Shown: piece after piece, positions 1 through 10,371 of the stretch
Numbering within the stretch: the first letter of the stretch is position 1
How the letters are laid out: every line of letters starts with the position of its first letter
Origin: Zymoseptoria tritici IPO323
Taxonomy: Eukaryota > Ascomycota > Dothideomycetes > Mycosphaerellales > Mycosphaerellaceae
Direction: 5' to 3'
Assembly (NCBI RefSeq): GCF_000219625.1
Contig: NC_018217.1
Coordinates: 62,001-126,000 of the forward strand
Length of the DNA: 64,000 nucleotides
The notes under the pieces: model-generated
What the model was told of the DNA's origin: nothing
Seen by the model: the letters and a program-made list of their open reading frames with translations, nothing else
Databases searched by the model: none
Program-made: the position numbers and the translations under genes

Positions 1-96
1 TCTCTTTCATGAGAAGCACCATATTGCCCTCTCGGATCCGGCTGGCGATTCTTGAGGCAGATCGCCGCACCTCGAGTTTCCTGCAAGCGGGCTCAC
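1..96 (-). repeat. Degraded copy of a HET-gene 3' end (copy 1)
   Basis: This stretch is an imperfect direct repeat of 139-232. Both begin TCTCTTTCA and share CTGGCGATT and ATCGCCGCACCTCG in the same order. Because the second copy overlaps a recognisable HET C-terminus read on the minus strand, this one is probably the tail of a further lost HET copy running off the left edge. No open frame remains. Confidence 0.45.
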
Positions 97-138
97 AAAA
101 GTACAAAGTCCTGACATGAACGATTCATATCGGCTGTC

Positions 139-410
139 TCTCTTTCAACTGAGGCACCATGTTCCTCTTTCGGGCACAGCTGGCGATTGTGCAACCGTCT
201 CGAGGCAAATCGCCGCACCTCGCTTCCCTAGTGCACCCGCAACGAGTTCCACTTGAGGAGGCCTCTCGTGAGCAAGCCATCCGTAAACTCGCCTGCCATG
301 ACGCCTCCAACGTAAGCGGAGCTCACAAGACGGCAAGGAGAAGTCGGGTGCAAAAGTGGTGGGGTTGAGGCAGAGGTGACATCACAACGGAAAGCTCGGG
401 AGACGTTCAC
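139..410 (-). pseudogene. HET-protein C-terminal remnant
   Basis: Read on the minus strand, codons ending at 228 encode CRLVSSAYVGGVMAGEFTDG followed by a leucine-rich tail. This matches the last 40 residues of the two HET proteins nearby, which have CRLVSAAYVGGIMKGEMVDE and CGLVSTAYVAGIMEGQMVDE. Only the extreme C-terminus survives; upstream codons are out of frame. It is best read as debris of a third tandem HET gene. The region's first 90 bases are also repeated at 1-96. Confidence 0.6.
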
Positions 411-598
411 ATTCCACGGATTGAATCGAATGCATCGATATGGTCACAAGTCTATCTGACCGCATATCGGTGCGATACGAACACTCTTCTTCGCCACGAT
501 CAGACCAGGCCGAACTCCCTTTCTTGCTTCACATTCTTACATGAAAATCTCTGGTCCTGCCCGACCACGGTCAACTCTTCCTGACATACATCAGCCTG

Positions 599-2484
599 CT
601 ACCGGACCAGTAAGATCTTCGCGGCGATCATGCCCGTGCGGAAGAGCTCATCCACCATTTCGCCCTTCATAATGCCCCCCACATATGCAGCGCTAACCAA
701 ACGACAATTGCCCGACCCGTCATTAGTCGGCCTGGTTACAAATGGACCTCTCACGCCAAGCCAGACGTTCACTTCGTCCCCGGCTTGGACTCCTCTTGCT
801 GATGTTCCGACGAAACCAGACTTCGTAATAAAGAATGCAGTGTCAATGATGTTTCCCTCCAGCAACTGTGCGTATTCGCCTAGTACGTGTCCGGTAATAC
901 CTCCTGCCTGGCACGCCTCGAGAAGATCCTCAAACATGGCTTCGTACTTTTGCGGTGCGGTGCTGTAGCTACCTCGCAGGTTGTCATTGAGTTCAGCAGT
1001 ATCGTTTACCAAGAGACGCCAGAGTGGCTCCGATGATCTCAGCCTGGTCAGTGTCCGCCGTAAATCTTTGTCGACGTCGACAAGCGGAGCATCCCAAGCT
1101 TCCTGGGTCAGGCGAGCAATGATGGGCAGGCTCTTGGGGCAATCGCAACACCACTCGATTCTGACTACCTCTCAATCACGTCCACTCACATCACCTTCAC
1201 GGACAGGGTTTTCAGATCTTTGAGGACATCCATACTGCTGACGATGGGTCGGGTTCCGCACACCGAGAACTCTGGTGGTGGGAGAAATACCGCCGCACGG
1301 CTTGTGTCGTATTGGGCGGTGAAGTCGATCGCCCAGGACGGCGCATTCGTCAAGTCTGGATTAGGATGAGAGAGACAGACCAGTTGTTGTTGTTGCGCGA
1401 TGAGGACGTTCATGTATCCCTCGACATTGATCAGATAAGCCATGGCTTGGGCGAAAACAACGGAGACAGGCAATCCGTAGTCGACTGGAAACTGTGGTGT
1501 CCAATGACCGACTCTCCGCATGCCAAGAACGCCGTATACCATGTCTCTTGGGTTCGTGGCTTTGGCATACCCAGAGCAAAGGATAGCTTGGCTCAGCAAC
1601 AACCCACGATCCGACTGATATAGTGTCCGTAGATCGTCGAGGCCGGTAATTCGCCACATCCCAAGTTGCTTCATCGCAATCACGCCTTTGATACCGACAT
1701 GCGTGCGCAAGACTTCGGCCTTGAATTGCTGACAGACTGCGGTCAAGAGCGACCATGGGATCACGCAACGACCGTAGATAATAATTGGGTCGTTGACGGC
1801 GAGTACCATCTCTTGTTTCGTCCAGACCCGATTGAACCAGTCCAAGGAAGTGATCCGGTACAAGGGTGCCGCAATGAGCATACTCGCTGAATCGATTGAG
1901 CCTTTGCCAGCTGTCTGCAGGGTCTTGATTACATTGACGACTCTTTGATCCCCTGTACCCAGCCAGATGATCACACGCGTTGCACTGGTGTAGACTTGGC
2001 CCATCATGCGGACCTGACCATGGCGCTCCTTGTCCTCCCTTCCATCTGTCACGTTCTGGTTGATACAAATTGCATCGATCCAGAGTGTACGAGGGTCGTT
2101 CTTGTCGCGAAGATGGCGGAGAGCGCTCTCCAGGTTGATCGTGACATGAAACAAGGCTCCATGAACCATGACATACTTCGTGATCTTCGGATCACCCCAC
2201 ACATATGAGAGTGCTTCATACAGAGGTCTTTCCGTGTCTTTGAGGCAAATCTTGGCCAATGTGCATCGAATGGGCTCGTGGAACGCTCCCGGCAGAAGCG
2301 TCAACAGCCGTAGTTCATGTTTCTCGGCCTCGAGCGGCTCTGGGTACAGCTGGCTCGGTAGGAAAACTGGCGCTGGCGGATTGAATCGTGACGGTGCAAG
2401 CTGCGTGTCGTCTATAACAAATCGAACATCCCAGAATGACGCTGGTATCTTGAACCGTGACGGTGAAAGCTGCGTGGCGTCCAT
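599..2484 (-). pseudogene. HET-domain (heterokaryon incompatibility) gene, broken near 1186
   Basis: HET proteins act in non-self recognition and trigger cell death when unlike hyphae fuse. From the ATG at 2484 a 432-residue frame carries the HET domain: ALSYVWGDP near residues 91-99, then LWIDAICINQN and ATRVIIWLGTGD. The frame ends at a TGA at 1186-1188. The rest of the protein continues in another frame (about 1140 to 599) with LRSSEPLWRLL and the conserved tail AAYVGGIMKGEMVDE. Aligned by eye to the intact paralogue at 7783-9873, the break needs at least an in-frame stop plus a frame change, and no intron of normal size fits. The N-terminus holds a duplicated segment (TQLSPSRFKIPA / TQLAPSRFNPPA). 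Most likely a pseudogene or a truncated HET allele; HET loci are often polymorphic. Confidence 0.75.
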
Positions 2485-3373
2485 TGCAAATCGATAATTC
2501 CTGGATGAAGAGAGTAGTCAAGAAGTCGTGCGATACTGGGAAGAATTCTTGTTCGCACCGCGAGGTTTATGTCCGCACAGGTAGGAATTCGAGCAAACAA
2601 GCATACGAACCTGTCGTGCTTTGACGTTCCTTTCCAGTTGTTGTTCGCTCCACCAACCTTTTTGTTGGCACGCAATCAACAGTAGTTGGTCGCACACAGG
2701 AGACCATTCCGTTTTGTTCGCACGCAATCGATCTCAAAGAAGGGCACAGACTGGACCAATCGATTTTGTTCGCACGCAATCAATCACAGATGATGGCGAA
2801 CGGTAGACCAGTCTCTCGACCTTGGAGGCATATGGATTGTTCGTCATGCAGCTGCACAGTTATTGCTAATCCTAAATATTCGGAAGTCTCTAGTCGTAGT
2901 ACGGTTTTTGTCAGCACATGCTTTGATACGGAATAAGACCGGAGTAATGCTTACCTAGGGTGGTCAAGCATGTTCCATTTGAATCTGCCGGTCCAATTCT
3001 GCATCGCAGTTCATGTCACTTCGTGGCATCACTGAACCTTCTCCGCCCGTAACTGCTGCCGCACCTGTGACTTCCTGAAATACCACCACATACAAACGTC
3101 CATCGAGTCTCCGTCCGCTATGTCCTTGACAGATGCTTCACTCCGGATCGAACGTCGTTGTCGGCCATCTTTGAAGATCCGCTTCACAAAGTTGAAAGTG
3201 CCGCTACACATGCACTCAATTCCGCTTCCGCACTCGTAGAATCTGCTCCTTCCAGAACTTCGAAGCGCCTCCGGAGAGGTTAGGCTTCCGATCCTGATTC
3301 TCAAACTTGTAGATTCGGCGCTCTCGATAACGTATCATCAGCTCCGTCGAATGTCTTCGAGACCTCCCACCGT
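2485..3373. other. Intergenic, with short direct repeats upstream of the HET gene
   Basis: This is the upstream region of the minus-strand HET gene and downstream region of the methyltransferase. It holds three copies of a roughly 18-bp element (see next entry). A minus-strand open stretch at 3029-3304 (about 90 codons, no ATG) contains FNFVKRIFKDGRQRRSI; it could be a gene remnant but I cannot assign it. Confidence 0.5.
2661..2781. repeat. Three imperfect direct repeats, TTTTGTTCGCACGCAATC type
   Basis: Copies lie at 2661-2678 (TTTGTTGGCACGCAATCA), 2712-2729 and 2764-2781 (both TTTTGTTCGCACGCAATC), spaced 51-52 bp apart. They sit 180-300 bp upstream of the HET start codon. They may be a decayed minisatellite or repeated binding sites; nothing in the sequence decides this. 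Confidence 0.7.
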
Positions 3374-4377
3374 CTAGTTCAAAAACGCCCTCCCTCTCCC
3401 ATCAACCCCCTTCCTCCCCACAGCCATACACCTCGTCAAATTCCACGCCACACCAGCCCGACTCTCCCTCACCGCACCACCAAGCAACGTCCTCAACTCC
3501 CTCACTTTCTCCTGCCCCAACAATCCCCTGCTCTCCACCCCATCAATCAACTCCTGAAACACAAGCATCGTCAAATCATGCATAGCCGGCAAATGACCGA
3601 CGCTACTCAGCCGCTTCTCCATCATCACCATCTCCACATTTTCCAGCAACATGTATTCGTCCAGCCGACTCGTCCAGTCCGGTTGGCGGGATGGTCGGAG
3701 TTTCGCCAGTTCCTCGCCTAGAGCATCGATGCAGACTTGTGGTGTTTCTGGTGAGACTTTGGTGAAGTGTCGGTTCAGGACATCCCATTCGCCCCATTGG
3801 AGCCATCCGCCGGGTTTCAGCATTGCGAGGAGATTTCGGAGGAGAGGTGCGGGGTCATTGGAAGCGACTACGCAGACGAAGTGCCGAATGTGGATGATGT
3901 CGTATTTGGAGAGGAGCTCGGGTGGTGGAGGTTGCAGGACGTCGGTTTGGCGGAGGGTTATGTTCGAGGGGAGCCAGGCGGGGGGTGTGCACTGGCTGAA
4001 GGAAATGTCGAGGCCGTCGAAGTGGGTGGATGGTGGGAGTTGGTTGGCCATGTCGAGGAGCCAGATGCTGTGGATGGTCAGATGTTGAAATCCATGAAGT
4101 TAAGTCGTGAGATGGCGTTGTCTTACCCTGTTCCTGTTCCAATGTCTGCGACTTGGAGATTCTCTTTTCCGGCGACGGCTTCTTGGATTCGTGGGTGGAG
4201 ATTGAAGCCGAACGAAGACTGCCAGATGTAATGCGAGAGATTCAGCCGTGCGGAAGCGGAGGCGTCACGAGTGAGGACATAGTCGTCTTTGATGTCGATT
4301 CCGGAATCAGGTCGCTTGGTCCGGGCTGTTTGCCAGTCTTCGGACTCTGCTGGGGTAGGAGTTCCGTTTGGAGCCAT
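3374..4377 (-). CDS. LaeA-like class I SAM-dependent methyltransferase
   Basis: Two exons, 4127-4377 and 3374-4067, joined across a 59-nt intron (donor GTAAGA, acceptor CAG) give 314 residues. The splice rebuilds motif I as VADIGTGTGIWLLDMA, the SAM-binding glycine loop, which the intron interrupts. Next come FDGLDIS (acidic loop), YDIIHIRHFVCVV and LKPGGWLQWGEWD, as in the UMTA/LaeA-like group of Pezizomycotina. Members of this group are often uncharacterised; some regulate secondary metabolism and others modify metabolites. The substrate cannot be told from sequence. It is transcribed away from the F-box gene at 5252. No transmembrane or signal segment is seen, so it is probably cytosolic or nuclear. 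Confidence 0.88.
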
Positions 4378-5251
4378 GATAGAGGTGAGACTTGGAGAAG
4401 TGCGGTGTTTGCACGTTGTTATTCGAAATGTGAAGATTTGATATGAAAATCAAAAGAACAAACGCTGCTTACAACTGTTCGAAGCGGCCGACTTACTGCT
4501 ATTTGGATCATTCGCATCATCTGCATGACACGGACAAGCGATTGGGCCCCATTTCCCGTCCGAGGTAGGTCTCGGACGAGAGGCGTAGCTAACATGGGTG
4601 ACGAACATGTTCGTGGCCACGCCAGTCCATTATCTGACATGGTCTCCGCGCCAGTGTGCTTTTCTTGCGGCGTGAGTGCACGTTTGAGGTTTAGATGAGG
4701 CGACTACTGCAGAGTGACATTTGGCGTGGGTCTCTTCCACGAGCCGAGACATCGAAGCTTGAGCTTCCACTGCATCGGCGCTGCGCATACCTCGAGGATT
4801 CGCAGCGGTTGATCCGGACTTGCATGGATCTCTCCCGGCACATATGCGTGATATATGCTTTGAGACAGACAGGGAAGGATGCGTGTGAAAGTCTTTTCCG
4901 TACATGCTTCCTGGCTCAACGACAAAGGACTTGTAGGAGATGTGATGCACAACAGAAAGACGGCAGAACTTGGTAGGTTTGATCAGAGTTCACGGACAAT
5001 TCGGCAGAGGTGCATGACAGCTGCAGGCTGACGAGCGTGGCAGATGTCGGAGGAAGAGGTTGGGAGAGGAAAGTGAGGTCAGAAGAAGAAGCAATGCCGA
5101 TCGGCAGATAGATTCTCCGAGCTCCGGGTCTGTCACGTGAAAGCCCCACTATCCGAGTGACATACTCGATTGGATATGTTCACTTCACAACTTCCTGTCC
5201 GAGTTGCAACAACATCAATTACCCCATTCGGCCGCCGAGACTTATGGACAG
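4378..5251. other. Intergenic, divergent promoter region
   Basis: About 870 bp between the starts of the methyltransferase and the F-box gene. I see no credible coding frame, repeat or RNA gene; both promoters should lie here. Confidence 0.6.
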
Positions 5252-7132
5252 ATGAATGACTCCACGATGGACCGACTTCCGACGACGCTTGTCGACCTCC
5301 TCTCCAATTCTCTCGTCCTGCGCGGCACCGCTCCCTACATCACCATCCGCGACCTCCTCAATCTCTCCTCCACATGCCGAGCCCTGAGACAGATACTCCG
5401 CGGTGAGCCCGACGCATGGCGACATCTCAATCTCACAACCATCAAACGCGCAGTCATCGACTCCTCTCCAATCGATGTCGGCGGTGTTTCATGGCGAGCC
5501 GAACGCATGGATGAGAGCCTGACGGAAGACGACTTTTACGCCGGTCCACTGCGGGGAATCTTCAATCGACTTCACTCGCAACGCAATTTGAAGCACGTCC
5601 AGACTCTGATCTTAGATGGCCTCAGCGTTCCGGCCGATCTCATCCGAGAGATTGTCGCCGAAGATCGATATCAAGTCAGAATACTTTCCATCCGCGGCGT
5701 CAAGAACCTCAACCCAAATCGTTTGCAACAGGTCCTTCGATACGTCTGTCGTCCGACTCGTGAAGAGGGAACGCCACGTCTCAAAGCGCTGTACTATTTC
5801 GGTCCGAAAGATGCACCACTGCAACCGATACCCTCACTTCCCCCGACAGCCCCTCCATCCCTTGGCGTCATGTCCTCGCCCGGCGCTCAAATCGGCGCAT
5901 CCTGGAACGCACGTTCCTCTGAGCTCCTCAAAACAACTCTCATTTCCTCGGAGGAATCTCAATACTACTCCTGCACCGGCCGCGTGCTGAAGAAGCCCTA
6001 CTCCGACTGGGCGGAGACTTTGCAAGTCTGCCACAACATCATCCACTTCGACGCAGTCCTCTGTCGCGGACCTCGACACGACATTTCCAAGACTTCCTCA
6101 AAAGACTTTCTCCAACCCACAATCGCCACCGTCGCCCTCGGTCCCGGCGGTTGCGAAACCTGTCACTCCTGCCCCGAACTCCCGGCTTCGTTCCCCGACT
6201 CACCACCCCCTCACCTCCCCCTTCTCGGCCCGGTACCAACTCACTCATCCACCGTCCGCTCCTGTATTCGACCAGACGACCCATCCTCCAACCGTCTGAT
6301 CCTCCGCTGCGAAGACTGCCTCCGCGGTCGCTGGTGCGAGCAATGTAATCGCTGGTGGTGCGAAGACTGCTACGAGGAGCCCGTATCCCGGTCGGCCCAC
6401 CACCTCAGGACGGAAATGCAGACGATAGAATTGAGAGACCAAATTCGATCAGGGGGATGGTCTGCGATGGACAGTCATGTGCTTCCTGTGAAGGGCCAGC
6501 AGACGAAGGTATTTTCGAAACTTTGTGTCGAGCATTGTTTGGTGGGCGAGATGATGGCTGGTGCGGGGAGTGGTGGGATGTGGGGATGAGTGATGAAGAA
6601 AAGCGAGGTCATTCTCTCTGCAGCTGATGACATGGGCTGAAGACATCAAGGTCGATTATACCGCTGCTCTTCCCACGTAAGTACCTACCCCATCGACCAC
6701 CCACAAAACACCGCCATGCCAACACCAACACCACCACCAGCCTCCTTCCTCCCACCTTCCATCTCCGCACCCTCCACCCTCCCCTCCATTCCGTCCACCC
6801 ACCCACTCACTCACTCAATCGACACAAGCTGACCACCCACACTCAAATCGATAGATCCCAGGCGTCCACAGAGACTGCTTCGAATGCGGCCGCACCTGCG
6901 CCGAATGCAAAATGGATCTCATCCGCGTCTGCGAGACGTGTCGGACGGAATACTGTTTTCCACACGATGAAAATTGTTCTGGGGTTAAGGTGAGCTCTTC
7001 TTTTTCTTGTTTTCATTTTGCGTTTCTTTCAAGTGTGGCGCGGCAGCAGTGGCAAAAGCAAAGGCGGAAAAGCAATGGATCATCGCAGTAAGTAAGGTAT
7101 TGCAAAGTGGAGCAAGCTTAGTTGGAGTCTGA
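5252..7132 (+). CDS. F-box protein with cysteine-rich C-terminus
   Basis: The likely start is ATG 5252; the frame opens earlier but without an ATG. Residues about 5-60 form an F-box (LPTTLVDLLSNSLVLRG, then ITIRDLLNLSSTCRALRQI), the motif that binds Skp1 in SCF ubiquitin ligases. A leucine-rich stretch follows (TLILDGLSV, ILSIRGVKNLNPNRLQQVLRYV). The C-terminal third is cysteine-rich (CETCHSCPEL, CEDCLRGRWCEQCNRWWCEDCYE). That pattern continues in a downstream exon from about 6850 (VHRDCFECGRTCAECKMDL, CETCRTEYCFPHDENC), so at least one intron lies between about 6560 and 6850; a GTAAGT at 6678 is a candidate donor. A further small intron (GTGAGC near 6989 to AAG near 7033) leads to a final exon ending at TGA 7130-7132. 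Substrates are unknown. Confidence 0.75.
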
Positions 7133-7782
7133 AGTCAGGACGCCCATTCGCCAGCTCGAGTATGGCAGTGGCAAAAGTATTTCGGCATGGTCATGCCAGT
7201 TCCAATGCTACGAATGCGAATGTTGATTTGATGGTCACGTAAGTCCCAGAAGTTGAGGATGTCCGCCGATTCGCATGTCCGGCAGTGTGGATGGTGTAAT
7301 TACACCGGCAGAAGAACCAGGGAAGAATTTTGACCGGGAAAGCAAGCTTGATGTGCGTCGTCTCCTGGATCTCCGCCCGTAGGCACTGTACCCTGGCGAT
7401 TGGATTGACCTACAGGGCGGCGTTCGCAAACAGTCCATGATCTGCAGCACTGCGTGAACTCACTTCTACTGTTCTACCCGCAGGCAGTATGTTTTGGCTT
7501 GGAGTGGAGGTCCAGTCACGCCTACGAACAGCTCTAAATCCGCAGTCTGCGGGCGGAAAGTTCGGCAGTTTGACAATCGTGCGACAAAGAAAGATGTATT
7601 GCTCGCTGGTCGTGCGTCCTCTCGTCTTTCAAGGTTGGAAGCTCGCAAACTCACAATCAGACACGCTGGAGGTTCATGGATCAGTCTGTCGTATGCTTTC
7701 ACCTCCATTCTGAAGACGGCGGACAAACGACCTGGAGAGAACAACGAGATTCTGAAACTGGGAAGACAATCAAGAGCAAACC
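7133..7782. other. Intergenic
   Basis: About 650 bp between the F-box gene and the intact HET gene. No convincing coding frame, repeat or RNA gene was seen. Confidence 0.55.
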
Positions 7783-9873
7783 ATGTTTCGGGATATAACG
7801 TGGCGGCAGTCAACGAAACTTGAAGGTCCGGTCCAAGCTGGCTTGTCTGCTTTCCAGGAATTCAGCATGTCTTCACGCGCAACAGTAGGATTACACTACG
7901 ATCGACCTGCCTCTGTTCCGATCGTTGTCCCAATGTTTCCCGGCGCAGAACACCGCGACAGTCCAGAGGCGCGAGAAGCTCGACGCCTAGCTAAGGCGTC
8001 CTCAAAAGCACAGCGTCGCTCGGTCAGTCCGATCTACGAGTCCAATCCCGAACTTCCAATTATGCTTCCGAGCCAAATGTACCCACAACAACTTAACGCA
8101 ACGAAACAAGAGGTCCGCCTTCTTACCATCCTGCCTGGAAAATTCGACACTCCTATTCGATGCACATTGACGAAAGTCTCCCTCGCCGACAAGCCCAAGT
8201 ACAACGCACTCTCGTACGCATGGGGTGACCCTCAAGCCACGAAAGACGTCGTCGTCGACGATGCCTTGTTCGCAGTCACAATCAATCTGGAGAACGCCCT
8301 CCGCCATGTTCGTAGCGAGTCAGAAACATCATCCGTTTCGTGGTGGATCGACGCAATGTGCATCAACCAGGGCGATGTTCAAGAGCGTAACGGCCAAGTC
8401 GGCATCATGGATGATGTCTACAAGTCCGCCTCGGAGGTGGTGATCTGGCTGGGCCACGGAGATGAAGAGATTAACTTGGCATTCGGCTATTTCAAGCAGG
8501 GCTCTTCTGCGACATTCAACGAAGAGAGCAAGGAGACCATGACAGAGTTTCTCTGGGCCACCGTGAGAGACGTGCCGTGGTTCAATCGGGTCTGGGTCAT
8601 GCAAGAAATGGCTCTCGCGGCGGAAGATCCAGTCGTGGTGTATGGTCATCATAGTGTTCCTTGGTCGGTGCTCTACGACTTCTGGTGTGACTTGGTTGCG
8701 CAGTACCCCAAGGCCGGGCGCCTGACTCAGGCCGCAAAAAGAATCGTCGGCGAGTGGACCTACGAAGATGCACTCTCCATGGCAGAAACCATAGTCTGGC
8801 TACCTTACGACTATGAACGATCGCGAATGCGTGCTCTAGGGATCATTCGGAGAGAATATCAGTCGAAGGGTGGTATGGCCCTGCGAGCTGCGTTCGTTCA
8901 TTCCCGCTTTTCCACGGCCACCGATCCAAGAGCTCAAATATGTGGGAGACTTAGTCTGCTTGAGAATAAGCAGCGCAAGTTGCGCTCGTCGATCGACTAC
9001 GAGCAGCCAGTCCACATCGTTTTTGCCCAAGCGACAGCTTACATACTTGCGGAAGATGTCGGCCTGGACTTCTTCTCACGATGGCCATTGACTGGTCTTT
9101 CCCCTGTAATCGGAGGCCTCCCTTCGTGGGCGCTCGATTTTTCCTCAGCGAAAGACAACGAGATCGAGGAAGGAGGGTTTGTCTTCGGTTCAATGGAAAG
9201 GGGGTCGGTCGATGGGAACCAGCATCCTGTCAAAGGTAGAGCAACTGTCGTCGACGACATGCGGACTTTGGAAGTGATCGTCCTACCGGTGGACGAGATC
9301 GTCGATGTCTTTCACTTCGGCGACAAATGGCCGGAATGCCTCACCACACTCCCCGACATCTCTCTTCTGGCCGATGCAGCAAAAGAAAGACCGGATCGCC
9401 CACTCGACGAAGGATTCATAGCAGATTGCTTTCGAAGGTTTCGGTCCTCGGAACCACTTTGGCGGACTCTGCTCCACAACAGCACGGACACTATGGCCGG
9501 CCCAGAGCCAGTACGTGCGGAGCTCGAAGCCGACTACAATAACCTGCTGGAGAATGTCCGCAACGGAAGACTCCACGACGTAGATCTGAACGGAGAATAC
9601 GTAACTCATCTGAAGGCACGCCTCGTCGGCCGAGCTTTCATCACGACAAGAGCTGGATTGGTCGGACTGGCTGGTTCAAAAGTCAGAGTTGGAGATGAGG
9701 TCAGCATCTGGTTCGGATCTGGCGTTCCTTTCGTGACGCGGCCAAGTCCATATGCACCTGGCACTTGTGGTCTTGTGAGTACTGCATATGTCGCGGGGAT
9801 CATGGAAGGCCAGATGGTGGACGAGTTGTATCTCGAAGGTTGGCTGCGTACCACAAAGCTGTATGTTCGATAG
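7783..9873 (+). CDS. HET-domain (heterokaryon incompatibility) protein
   Basis: One uninterrupted exon encodes 696 residues from ATG 7783; ATG 7867 (MSSRATVG) is a possible alternative start. The HET domain spans roughly residues 140-285, with YNALSYAWGDP, WWIDAMCINQGD and SEVVIWLGHGDEE. The C-terminal half is the variable region of this subfamily and ends with the shared block FVTRPSPYAPGTCGLVSTAY. It is paralogous along its whole length to the broken gene at 599-2484 on the opposite strand. Established knowledge: HET proteins control vegetative incompatibility and cell death. Which recognition system this one belongs to cannot be inferred. No NACHT, ankyrin or other sensor domain is fused to it. 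Confidence 0.9.
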   Translation: MFRDITWRQSTKLEGPVQAGLSAFQEFSMSSRATVGLHYDRPASVPIVVPMFPGAEHRDSPEAREARRLAKASSKAQRRSVSPIYESNPELPIMLPSQMYPQQLNATKQEVRLLTILPGKFDTPIRCTLTKVSLADKPKYNALSYAWGDPQATKDVVVDDALFAVTINLENALRHVRSESETSSVSWWIDAMCINQGDVQERNGQVGIMDDVYKSASEVVIWLGHGDEEINLAFGYFKQGSSATFNEESKETMTEFLWATVRDVPWFNRVWVMQEMALAAEDPVVVYGHHSVPWSVLYDFWCDLVAQYPKAGRLTQAAKRIVGEWTYEDALSMAETIVWLPYDYERSRMRALGIIRREYQSKGGMALRAAFVHSRFSTATDPRAQICGRLSLLENKQRKLRSSIDYEQPVHIVFAQATAYILAEDVGLDFFSRWPLTGLSPVIGGLPSWALDFSSAKDNEIEEGGFVFGSMERGSVDGNQHPVKGRATVVDDMRTLEVIVLPVDEIVDVFHFGDKWPECLTTLPDISLLADAAKERPDRPLDEGFIADCFRRFRSSEPLWRTLLHNSTDTMAGPEPVRAELEADYNNLLENVRNGRLHDVDLNGEYVTHLKARLVGRAFITTRAGLVGLAGSKVRVGDEVSIWFGSGVPFVTRPSPYAPGTCGLVSTAYVAGIMEGQMVDELYLEGWLRTTKLYVR

Positions 9874-10371
9874 ACTGACTTTGATTGGGAGACACGGACC
9901 TGGCGAGGGGAGAGAAGGGAGATAAGGAGATGGCAAGGAGAGGATGGGAGTTTGGATGCATGGGATTTTCAAGGAGGCTGAGCAATGGTGTAGAGCAAAT
10001 TAGGCTGGGGCTGTTCGTTCGTTGGACTTGTGGCATCCTTATCCGTACGCTCGAACGTCTTCACAGCACATCGATGATCTTTCCCCATCCAATATATGCA
10101 TCAGCGCAGATCAAAGCACTCGGCAAGTCACTTTGCTATCTCTGCCTTGCGGCGTCCACTACCATTAAACAGCTGCATCCGAGTAGCTCCGTAACTTGTT
10201 CGAACAAGACGTCACCCTCCACTCAACAACCAACAGCTCTTAACATGATGCCCATATATCCCGCCCGACCTGCCGTCATCCACCTACGAGCAATGGCTAC
10301 ATCCTCCCACTCCGCCCACCACTTATTCCCCGTCTCCCTGTGTACCCTCAACCCTAAGCGCAGCAACCCTA
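9874..10371. other. Intergenic
   Basis: About 500 bp with pyrimidine-rich stretches between the HET gene and the amidase pseudogene. Nothing recognisable was seen. Confidence 0.5.

Noticed and set aside
2412..2779. Three overlapping minus-strand frames all starting MRANK
   Set aside because: They arise from the 18-bp direct repeats, which contain a start codon in every copy; they are not genes.
3029..3304. Minus-strand open stretch with FNFVKRIFKDGRQRRSI
   Set aside because: It has no ATG, no splice-linked exon was found and I cannot name a family, so it is not listed as a gene.
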